A DNA stretch of 64,000 bases from Desmodesmus armatus (Eukaryota; Chlorophyta; Chlorophyceae; Sphaeropleales; Scenedesmaceae). Positions 55,301 through 64,000 of the stretch are shown piece after piece (the stretch's first letter is position 1; each line of letters starts with the position of its first letter). Below the pieces are notes generated by a model that saw nothing but the letters and a program-made list of their open reading frames with translations, made no database searches and was not told the DNA's origin. The position numbers were made by a program, and so were the translations under genes. The stretch is taken from positions 142,001-206,000 of the forward strand of contig VIIQ02000043.1 of assembly GCA_007449985.2 (NCBI GenBank), in the 5' to 3' direction.

Positions 55301-56691
55301 GCATCCTTGCAACCATATGTTCCTTGCCTTGCCTTATCATGCTGTTGTTCAGGAACCTGTGCGGCGATTGCCGGCTGCCCAGCTATGGAAAGGTCCGCCC
55401 CTTCGTATGCCGCAAGTGCATGAGCCGCCCGCTGATCATCTCCCTGTACGTCCTGGCTGCCGTCGCGATGATGGGCTTGATCAAGCTGTTGCTCCACTTT
55501 GAGAGACGATCCACTACGATGCGGCAGGGGTCGCATCAGACCCTCCCTGAAGAACTCCTGAAGATCTTGGTACTGCATGGGCAGTGGCTGTACATTATAT
55601 CGTTGCTTGTAGGCATACCTTGGCCTGCAACCTTGGCAGTACCTCTGCAGATTGTGACTGGGCTGTGGTCTAGTGCGTCGGGGTCCAGCATTGGGTTTGA
55701 GTGTGTGTTGCAGAACACCAGCCGCATCCCCTTGGGTATTCAGAAGGAGTTGGTGTGCCTGCTGACTCCTCTTGCCATCATGTGTATCATCCTGGTCTTA
55801 GAGGCGGTGCTGCACTTTGTTGACCCTGCTCAGCATGCCAAGGCAAGCGATAACCTGTTCAGCCTGGGGGTGTGTGTGGTGTTCTTGTTCCTTCCCACCT
55901 GGCTCAACTCTGTGTTCTCACTCTTTACTTGTGTCGAGCTTGATGAGGATCGCAATTCGGCTAAGGCGGTTGGCAGGTGGTGGGTGCATGATATGAGCCA
56001 GCAGTGCTATGACCGCTCTGGGTACCACCGCAAGTGGGCATTCGGGCTTGGGGTGCCTCTGCTTGTGCTGTTGTGCGTGGTGCTGCCCCTTGCTGTCTTC
56101 CTCTTCATGTGGCGCAGCCGCAGGAGTAAGAGGTTGGATGATCCAACATTCATGCGCCACTATGGGTTCATGTACCGGTTGTGGCGGGAGGATGTCTGCT
56201 GGTGGGAGGCTGTCGTCATCCTGCAGACAGTTGGGCTTGTGTTGGTCGCCACTCTAGGGTTTTCCCTTGGGCCGTATCGCCAGTCCCTTGTGACGTGTGC
56301 CGTCCTCGCTGGTGTCAATGTGCTGCTGTTGTGGGTGCGGCCTTTTGCGTGCCGGCCTGCAAACAACATCGCCGTGGCCAGTGCTTGCGTGTTGTTTGTC
56401 ACAGCTTACTCCGCCCTCTCGTTCCTGCCTTACGAAGGGGACGCCCCCAGCTCGGAATACACGCTGGCGATGGGAGTGGTGATCTTGCTCGCCAACGTGG
56501 TGTTCCTGGCCGTGGCTTGTTACAAGCTCGCTCAAGCGATTGACTGGTCGACAGTCAACAACAAGGTGTTGAAGGCGATCAGCCAAATTAGTGGCGGGAA
56601 ATCGTTTATTCGCCCTGGGAGTGCCAATGGCTCCCAGCTGGCCGGAGGTCAGTCCGGCAAATGCGGGTCGATCCCTGCGGCCTCAGCTTGA
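52315..56691 (+). CDS. Surface protein: beta-helix ectodomain, Cys-rich stalk, about nine membrane segments
   Basis: Exons 52315-53023, 53230-54147, 54463-54748, 54920-55030 and 55353-56691; all phases fit and give about 1120 residues with no defect. The start ATG 52315 gives a signal peptide (MSLFVLLLLSAVLLSPSCA). Residues about 90-540 have the repeating GG-I-V/T-L-NC-N pattern of pectate-lyase-like beta-helices or polymorphic outer-membrane-protein repeats (GGALSVSGSSVVTLTNCNIS, GGIIAVGSAHLTL, GGGMVIQPNAQLLL). Residues 560-675 form a Cys-rich stalk (CPVGY, CLPCVRGYF, CEWCPANADC). Exon 5 has about nine hydrophobic helices, with RWWVHDMSQQCYDRSGYH and LWREDVCWWEAVVILQ between them. Proteins of this build are numerous in green algae and other protists; their role is unknown, perhaps sensing or adhesion at the plasma membrane. 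Confidence 0.85.
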
Positions 56692-58649
56692 CACCCAGCA
56701 AGGATCTGAGTTCTGGAGCATGGAGGGTCCTCCAAAGGAGTATGCGGATCAAACCCAGCTGCCATGCCTGGCTGAGCTGGGGAGACGAGGTTGACACGTG
56801 AGAGTAGTGCTTGTTGGTTCATGTTTTGTCTCTACATCAGTGTGTCTAGACACGCAGATCTGCGTGTGTGTGCACCTTTTGATATGGTTCTATGCAGCGC
56901 AGCCGCTGCTGGAGGGTCACCCATCAATGCGGCTCTCGCTGCTGGACCAAGAGCGGGTGATGGTGGGGGTGTTCGGCCATGGTCTTGTGCCTGTTAGACA
57001 GCAGCGTATCTTCTGTGAATGCTTCTGGCTGTGATCTCAATCCTTGTGTACTACTAGTACCGCTGGCAGCAGCTGCAGCTACCTGGGACTCTGGCCTTGT
57101 TTAGCATGCTACCTTTGATGTCGCTACTGCCAGTAGCAGTGCTTATGTTGTCATCAGCTGCCAGTCACCGGCCATGTTCAGGCCAACCTCCCTGGGCTTG
57201 ACATGTCACCCAGGCGGGCAGCCCAGCTGCTGCACAACACGCTGAGTGGTGTCTTCAAGTTGCGCACAGCCTGCATGCACAGACGTCGACCAGCCGTCTT
57301 GCACTTGGCAATGGGAACCCTAGTCAACAAGTGTGGTGTGCTGCCGTAGTGCTGGGCTGTGCCGTGCTGGTGCTTGGCCAGCGTGTGCCAACAGTTGGCC
57401 AAAGTAAGTGGCGTGTACAAAAGCATCACCCTGGTTTGTGACCACAGAAGTGGCCGCCACGGTGGCAGCTTCTAGCGCTTGTGCCCTGGCAGGTTTCTTG
57501 GCATGTTATCTGGTGCCCTGGTGCACTGCAGGCTGCATGTCAACTTTCACATGTGGCCACAGCATCGGCTGTGGCAGCTGCGACCAAATTTGTTCCTGCA
57601 CCGCTGATACACTATCGGCCGCCTGTGCAGCATATGTGCTCTGACCTGTGGCCATGGGTAGCTTGCAATGTGGCTATTTTCCTGGTGCCCACTGCATTTC
57701 AACTGTGGCGACAGCATGGCTGTGGCAGCTTTGAGCGGTCTTCTTGACCGCCAGTGCCAGTGGTGTGTACGGCTTGTTTCCCGTCGCTCCAACAGAGCCT
57801 GTGTCACCCTTTTTGTAATCAAATTATATTCAGCATTTTTTGTATTTAAATGATCTTCAGCACAGCCACTGTGACTAACAGCAGCTGCAAGTCAATGCTC
57901 ACGGACACCCAACAAAAGCCAATCATGCGCTGCTGGCAATGACTGTGCCAGTTCAAAGCAGCGCTCCCTGCACAATACCACTCAGAGCCAGCTGTAGCTG
58001 CGCAATAGGAATGCCCGCCTGTAATAGAGGCTCACACACATAGCTGGCGGCACGCACCCCGCACCAAGCAAACGCTGTTGCTGCTGTGGCTGCTCAGTAC
58101 ACTGCAACTGCGCCCACCCAACCCTTTGGAGTGAGGTGTGTTGGTAACTGCATGCGGTCATGCGCAGTGCACAGTCGAAAGCTCACAACACCAGCAGCCA
58201 CGCCCCCTAACCCGCTGTCGGAACTTATCACCCAAAAGCCAGCCGTGCCAGTACAATGCATACAGGCCTGACACAGAAGCACACATCCTGCACCACAAAC
58301 ACAAGTAGCTGTTGATCTTGTTTGCATGAGCACAAGTACTCCCTGACAACAAGCACGAGCCACTTGCTAAATGCGCACGCAGCCAACGCCATGTTGGCAC
58401 AGCGCCTGACGACTCAACCAGATAACAACAGCAGCTCTGAACTCGAGCCAAGCCCGCAACGCAGACACCTCACAGGGTGTCTGTCAACTGTTGTCCCTCC
58501 GAGGGACAGGTGACCTGCCATGCTTTGCACAACTCTTGGTGCCATATGGTACAACACAGCCTAACATCCACAACAGCTTTGTGCATGCACCATATGGTGA
58601 ATTACATGCACACACAAAATTGCCTTGCAAAGAAGGACACCGCACAGCG
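56692..58649. other. Intergenic, nothing recognised
   Basis: 2 kb between convergent genes. Frames such as 57481-57747 have no recognisable similarity. A short hairpin TGTCCCTCCGAGGGACA lies near 58491-58507. Confidence 0.5.
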
Positions 58650-60344
58650 CTAGAAATCTCCACAAAACTCTGAAGCTGCATCACAAGCTGCACTTCTGGC
58701 TTCAGTAATGATTGCAATCTTTCTTGCTGACCGCGCGTTTCTGCGCTTACTCCATCCAGCTTGGAGGGCATTGCTGCTGGTGCTACCCAATAGCGCACGG
58801 TGGCGGGCCCCATAATTTGCCAGTCTCAGCTGCTGTCTACATTCCACCTCCCACTGACCAATGGAATGATACTTGTGGGTCGTATGCAACGTGGGGCACT
58901 TTTCGGGGCAGGTGTTGAGGGCAGAAGACGCTGCCCGCGCATTGCTGTCACATGACAGGAGGTACGCTGGATCAATTCCAGCGGTGTTGGCCAGGTAAGT
59001 CCTGCAAGGGTCATCACAGCGGCAGCAGCAGCACTCAAACATCGCAACTATCAGAGCTGCAGCAACTAACTGTACACTGTTGCGCTGTCGTGCCAGTGTG
59101 AATGAGATGCCTCAGCTGACCGTTTACACTGCATCAAGCTGCTGCAGGAAGTGAAGCAGAATTCCTGCTTATGTTAGAAGACAGCAAGTTGTGTCAGGTG
59201 CTGCCATTTTACTCACCCGCAACAAGGGCCTGCATCCTTGCAATCCATGGGCACCCACTGCCACTTGAATTCCCATTCCAGGCTTCTGGGGTTGTCAAGG
59301 GAACCACAGGCCTTCACTCGAGGGAGCCTGCACGGCACACAGCACTGCTCAATGAACATAGCCATAGCTACATGGGCAACAGCTGACTGCAAAGCATCTC
59401 CAGCACAACATTGCGGCAGGTGCCGTGGCTGCATGCACACAGCTTGCACCGGCCCAGGCCAGCAGCTTGTGCGCGTTGGCCGCACACCCCACCATGTGGC
59501 CTCTGCATGCTGTGGTACAGAAGTGCCCAGGCGCACGGTCTCCATTAGGAGGGGTGCACCACATGCTGAGCAGCTTTCACTGATGTCTTCCTGCTGCTGA
59601 GTCCGCTACGGCAAGTGCCCTTGCACAGGGCTGCATCAGGGGGCGTTTGCCCTGCACCCATGCACATGCCCTACCCAGTCTTCTGCTGAACCGTGCTTGC
59701 GTACCAATAGACGCAACCCAGCCTGTGTACCCTACCTGTACGTCCACCCATTGCCTTGGCCGCCATTGCTTGTGAAGCCGATGCAGTCCGGATCGCTGTC
59801 ACACTCAATCCTGCATAAAAACCAGGAAGAGAAACGTCCAAGTGTTGAAGTATTCAGCACACACCATTCTTGAATGGGTCAATATGCCATTCAAAGGAGT
59901 TGCCTTGCAGCCTTTATGAGTGCGTGTTAGTTTCTCCCCGTGGGGTCCACCCTGGCCAGGGTAGGTCACATGGGGTGCACTTGCCGTGCACTTGCATATG
60001 GGGTGCACTTGCATATGTTTGCATGGGTGCCATCACTCAGTGACTGCTTGCTCACAGCAGAACCCGGTCCTGCTGCTGAACATTAGTGACACGGTCCACA
60101 CACCATACTGAACGCCGTCGAACCATACGGTGCGACTCAGCTCCGAGCTTGAGCCAGCTACATACCAAGGTTGCCTCCTCTCTGTGCACGTCAGTATCGC
60201 CTGCCAGGATTTCTGCTGGACTCTGTGAAGGAAGATCCATCCATCCCGTTTGCACTGCTGCAAGATCAGACCGTTCGCTTGTACTTGTACCAATGCTGTT
60301 GACGCTACCAGGACAGCCAGAAGCGGCATCACAGCCAGATGCAT
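58650..60344 (-). CDS. Secreted Cys-rich protein (WSC/PAN-like), divergent partner
   Basis: Exon 1 60344-60166 starts with a signal peptide (MHLAVMPLLAVLVASTALVQ). Exon 2 59810-59736 joins in phase 2 and gives IECDSDPDCIGFTSNGG, a C-x-x-DP-x-C-x-GF motif typical of small Cys-rich PAN/WSC-like extracellular domains. Downstream, Cys-rich open exons continue: about 59564-59330 (FCTTACRGHMVGC), about 59329-59212 (KACGSLDNPRSLEWEFKWQW) and about 59000-58650 (DPAYLLSC, CPEKCPTLH). Their exact borders and frames are not resolved. The motif is shared with the plus-strand gene at 60738, so the two are probably paralogues. Likely secreted; ligand unknown. Confidence 0.55.
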
Positions 60345-60737
60345 TTCAACAGTCGTGATCAGCAGTAGCAAGGAAGCTGGCCCGCTGTGAGAAAATGAGA
60401 TACTGGAGAGTTCGTTCAGGCTCACAGTCAAGAGGTTGCAGCATAGACAGGATGAATCCGCCACGAAGCTGCAGAGAAGACAAGTTGTCCTGCAGCAAAG
60501 GGGACCAGCTGGAGCGCAAAAGGACGGACCGCGGCTGGTTACTTGATATGTTGGAATCCTGCAGTTTTGGCTGAGTCTGACACATTTACCCCATCGGTTT
60601 TGACCTGACCTAGGGTTTGCCTTGTGACCTTCAAGGGTCATTCCTGGTTACCAGAACAGCGGCCGTTCCCTTCCGGGCCACAAAATCAGATTTGGATCAT
60701 TGTGTTGAAGTTGTAGCCTTCGATCGCGGCTGCAAGT
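60345..60737. promoter_or_regulatory. Bidirectional promoter region
   Basis: 393 bp between two divergent signal-peptide genes. A block at 60365-60530 recurs at 63740-63915 upstream of the partial copy at the window end, so the regulatory region was duplicated with the gene. Confidence 0.55.
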
Positions 60738-62619
60738 ATGAGCAGGACTGTACTCTTGTGGCTCCTGTTGCTGCTGTTGTCCCTCACATCACACCAAGCG
60801 CTTGCTCAGGGTCAGAATTGGGTGGTCAGTCGCAGCAGGGCTGTCAAGGACCAGGATATCAACTGCAGGAAAAAAGACTCACAGGGCAGGCTTGCCACCT
60901 TTTGCCAGGAGGTGGGGCCCTGACAGCAGCTGTGCCATGCGTATGGCTGCCTGCCTCTGCAACCAAGTCCTCACGGCGACGCGGCAGCAACCAGTCAACA
61001 TGTTTTGCATGAACTGTGTCAATTTCATGCAGTGTGGAGGGGTTGCAGCAGTGGCATTGAAGTGCCAGCAAGACCCGAATTGCAAAGGGTTCTCCATGTG
61101 AGTGCAGCATGCTGCCAGTGTGGGGGGATGGGTGAAAGTGTGAAGTAAGGACATGGTGTGTGCGGGCAGTCGCCTCTTTCCTGGTGGTTCAAGGGGTCCA
61201 TGCAGTCTGATCAGTCAAGATGCATGCAACCGTCTCGCACAGGAGCTGCATGTTTCTGGCTCTCCGCATTCCCTGTTTTGCCATCTCCGGGATATCAGTG
61301 AATAGCTGGCATGAGGTCTTGAGCTTCACAGCTACAGGTGTATCTTTGATTTGATTTTGTTTTGCCTGATTTTGCCTGATTTTGTTTTGCCTGACCAGAC
61401 ATCCAGGCCATGTTTGCTAGGCGATGACACTGACGTGACAAGCTGTTACTAACACTTGCTTGTTGTACTAGCTATACCATGAAGAGGAATTCAGGGCGAT
61501 TATGCTGCTGCTGACATGTTTGTCCTGCCTGACATGATCATGAATGGCAGGGAAAACTACGACTGTGGGTACCTGAAGACCAGGGCTGATCAGAGTGTGC
61601 AGCAGGATCAGCCTGTAAGTGTGCGGTTTGCAGCTCACTCACACAACAGTCATGGACCAGGTGCTGTGCCTTGCAAGCTGTGAGTATGCATCAGCATACC
61701 AAACATGTCTTGCAACTTCCCATGATTTGTTTGTTTCCCGTTGCAGGGCTTTGCAACATTCTGCAAGTCTGGTGCAGGATACGTATGCCGGGGTGAGTTA
61801 CCTGCTCAGTGGGTGCAAAACCGCAGACAGTGTGTGGATGCGTGTGTGTGGGTGTGTGGGGGGTGGGCGCGGGCGCGCCGGCGGGCGCGGGCGGGCGGGG
61901 GCGGGCGCGTGCGTGCTGCTGGTGGGTTTGTTGTTGTTGTTGGTGGTGGTGGTGGTGGTGGTGGTGGTGCCTGGGGGGGGGGGGGGGAGTTTGTGCGACG
62001 GCCCCGTATCGGTTCCAGTCGACGGCTTGGGCGGCAGTTGCAAGTGTTGGTTTAGCAGCACAAGCTGCACATCACAATGTTGCTCGGTGCGAATAACTGC
62101 GGCTACCATACCCGTGGGACACTCCGAGTGAAGGCTTCAGGAACATGCCTGACATGTGCTGCTTAGTGCAGCAATCATCCAACAGTGCTGCAGGCGCTGT
62201 GGTTCTGCACACTCCTTGTTGGCAGGCTTGCACATGTGATCTCAAACATGTGATCTCACACATCACACCTCAGACCTGTGAGCTCAGACATGTGTGGGGT
62301 TTTTCATGCAGGCGACTACATAGCGAATGTAGACTATGAGGCCACCACAAACACCTACTACAGCTGCAACTTCAAGAAGGAAGGCAGAGTGCAAGCCTAC
62401 TGCCAAGCTGAGGGGAACTTCAATGCTTTGATGGATGAATGCGACAGGAACGTTGGGGGCAGATGTGACGGGTTTGTGGTCCCCGAGGCGGTCAATGGCA
62501 GATCGGGCCTGCTCATTCGGGTGCCAGGTGGAGGGAGGGTGGTGGACAATCTGGTCAGAGTTGATGGTGCCGTGGTTTTTGCAAAAAGTAGCACTCACCC
62601 ACAGAGAAGTGGGAAGTAG
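60738..62619 (+). CDS. Secreted Cys-rich protein (WSC/PAN-like), 1-nt break
   Basis: Exons 60738-61097, 61551-61614, 61747-61792 and 62312-62619, about 258 residues once one extra base is discounted. The start gives a signal peptide (MSRTVLLWLLLLLLSLTSHQ). Conserved features: CRKKDSQGRLATFCQEVGP, CQQDPNCKGFSM, YDCGYLKT, GFATFCKSGAGYVCRG, YYSCNFKKEG. The C-x-x-DP-x-C-x-GF plus GYLKT order fits a PAN/apple- or WSC-like fold. A GGGG run at about 60913 shifts the frame to TGA at 60919. With GGG the frame runs on as VGPDSSC and every later splice phase fits, so a homopolymer error or a fresh mutation is likely. It pairs head to head with the minus gene at 60344. Confidence 0.7.
61255..61375 (+). 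mobile_element. LINE 3' tail, family L-b, copy 2
   Basis: Matches 25085-25183: CATCTCCGGGATATCAGTGA, GGCATGAGGTCTTGAG, then a TTTGATTTGATTTTG tail. It lies in the intron 61098-61550 of the Cys-rich gene. Confidence 0.55.
61845..61990 (+). repeat. GGGCGGGC and (GGT)n microsatellite
   Basis: A GC-rich block, then GGT repeats ending in a G-run, in the intron 61793-62311. It mirrors the GGT/G-run arrangement at 8042-8095. Confidence 0.9.
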
Positions 62620-63739
62620 CAGTGTGCAGCTTGGAGCTAGAAGCCAGCAATTTGGCAGACAGCAGTGACGACAGAGGGCTTCCCGTGGCGGTATCCAGCT
62701 GTTGGTGACACCCACCGGACCGTGTTGTTGCCCGATTGTACATGTCGTGATGTTTGTTTGGTTATGGATGTGCTGGTGTGCACTCAGTTGATCCTGGCGA
62801 TGCGAGTATAATTATTGGTGACTATGTGGTGTGCACGGCACAAACATGCAGCTACTTTCTGTGACTGACCTGCAGCTGTTTGCATATCTATTATCACTGT
62901 TGGTAGTACTGTAGTACACAGTGTTGGCGACATGTTGTGTGCGGCAAAGCTGTCGCACCCAGTGAGTGTTGTCCCGAAAGCGTAACTCATGCACAATTCA
63001 TTTGCACAGAGGTGAGGAGGGATTGTGCAGCAACTTGGTCTGCCCCGGCAACCAAGTCAGCAGCGGTGAAGGTGGCTGCCGCCTGGTTATCAGTGCCTCA
63101 CAGTTGCACTTATTAGATGTCAGAGCGCCCAGTGTGCATGCCTTGCACCATTGGATGTGAGGGCATGCCCAATGTGGCTGCATTGCACACTTGCATGCGA
63201 GGGCATGCCCAGTGTGCATGATCTGCATTGCTGCTTGGCCGTACCACTGCATTGAAGAGGAGAGGCTCACAAGTCCTGCATGCTGTAGTTTGTGAGGTGC
63301 ATTTTTGTTCTGCTCACTTCGTGGCTGTTGGACCTGCGCGGCATGCACATTATGCACGGTGCACTGTGCGGTTGGTTGCCGCGATTCGTCCGGCGGCGAG
63401 GGAGTGATTTCTGCCATCCCTTGGTTTGGCACTGAGGCTGAACAGATTGTGAAGGGGAGGATGTCCACAGGTCACAACTGTCTGCTGGTCACAGTTACAA
63501 TGTTTTGCAAAAGCAAGTGGCAGGTTGCACTACTAGCAGCTAGTACAAATCATATCTGCCTTTTGCGCATCACCATTGCAGCTGTTGTCACCAACACTGA
63601 TCAAGCGCATTCATGCAAACAGCCTGGGGGTTGATGTGGCTGGTGAGCAGCAATGGACATGGGCAAGGGCGTCAAACTGTACAGATGACCAAATGCCGCA
63701 AACCTTCAAAGATCACCACGACCTGACACGGGTGCTGCA
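62620..63739. other. Spacer between tandem Cys-rich genes
   Basis: 1.1 kb. One possible exon after an acceptor near 63010 reads GEEGLCSNLVCPGNQVSSG, Cys-containing but unplaced. GCATGCCCA(A/G)TGTG(G/C) repeats lie near 63160-63220. Nothing else is recognised. Confidence 0.4.
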
Positions 63740-64000
63740 AGAAAGCTGGCCTGCTGAGAGATTAAAAGAATTTGATGAGTTCGCTCAGACTCACAGTTAA
63801 AAAGATGTAGTATCAAATACAGGTTGAAGCTGCCGCGAAGCTGCAGAAGAAGACCACTTGTCCTGAACAGCAGCAAAGGGGACCAGCTGGAGAGCAACAA
63901 GCCGGGTCTTGCTCAGTCTCCTTTGACAGACTATTGGGTGGTCAATCGCAACAAGAGTGTCAAGGGCTATGACGTCAGCTGCAGGAAAATGGACTCACAG
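63740..64000 (+). pseudogene. Partial tandem copy of the Cys-rich gene, cut by the window edge
   Basis: 63740-63915 repeats the upstream block 60365-60530. Then 63935-64000 encodes WVVNRNKSVKGYDVSCRK, matching WVVSRSRAVKDQDINCRK of the gene at 60738. The part with the signal peptide (about 60530-60805) is missing between the two blocks, so this copy looks 5'-deleted unless it uses another first exon ending at an acceptor near 63932. Confidence 0.6.

Noticed and set aside
57408..57747. Open frames with CysTrp-rich reading between 57400 and 57750
   Set aside because: Overlapping frames of similar quality, no splice consistency and an imperfect repeat (CATCGGCTGTGGCAGC / CATGGCTGTGGCAGC) that explains the openness.
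1..64000. tRNA, rRNA or CRISPR features
   Set aside because: I looked for cloverleaf-type A/B boxes, rRNA signature stretches and regularly spaced repeats and found none convincing; tandem repeats here lack spacers.

Overview
This is a stretch of nuclear DNA from a eukaryote, most likely a green alga of the Chlamydomonas/Volvox group. The evidence is many short exons joined by GT(G/A)AG...CAG introns, CAG/GCA runs encoding poly-Ala and poly-Gln, a secreted Pro-rich wall-type protein, a mitochondrial ribosomal protein gene with an intron, and non-LTR retrotransposons. There are no prokaryotic operons, CRISPR arrays or rRNA. I built gene models by joining exons whose reading phases agree across introns. 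No single long reading frame shows the real proteins, apart from the LINE ORF and the F-box gene.

Layout. (1) 1.0-10.8 kb, plus: a 17-exon gene for a secreted metzincin-type zinc protease followed by a pre-peptidase C-terminal (PPC) domain and five six-cysteine sushi-like repeats. The catalytic half is clean; the C-terminal half carries two 1-nt breaks and two TGA codons. (2) 10.8-13.6 kb: intergenic, with paired palindromes, a 48-bp minisatellite and a structured dispersed repeat. (3) 13.6-19.4 kb and 21.7-36.1 kb, minus: two tandem copies (A and B) of one gene. Each has an N-terminal CS/PIH1-like domain, an Ala/Gln-rich coiled region and a large polytopic membrane part. Copy B is swollen by an ~8-kb LINE insertion in one intron and has a frame break. 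(4) 36.5-37.9 kb, plus: F-box/leucine-rich protein, head to head with copy B. (5) 39.0-42.5 kb, plus: secreted Cys- and Pro-rich wall-type protein. (6) 45.2-49.8 kb, minus: LisH-WD40 protein. (7) 51.0-51.4 kb, plus: mitochondrial uL14-like protein. (8) 52.3-56.7 kb, plus: large surface protein with a beta-helix ectodomain, Cys-rich stalk and about nine membrane segments. (9) 58.6-60.3 kb (minus) and 60.7-62.6 kb (plus): a divergent pair of small secreted Cys-rich proteins of one type, with a second, partial copy of the plus gene entering at the window end.

Mobile DNA: a full-length LINE (EN+RT ORF of 1338 codons) joined head to tail to its own internally deleted derivative inside an intron of copy B; three 5'-truncated copies of another LINE family, each with clear target-site duplications (19.7, 20.5 and 44.4 kb); and two tails of a third family (25 and 61 kb).

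Most of the products look secreted or membrane-bound (protease, wall protein, beta-helix receptor, Cys-rich pair, polytopic protein), so the locus looks rich in cell-surface/extracellular genes. They do not form an evident pathway. Several otherwise intact models are broken by exactly one base, which suggests either consensus errors or recent decay; each case is noted.
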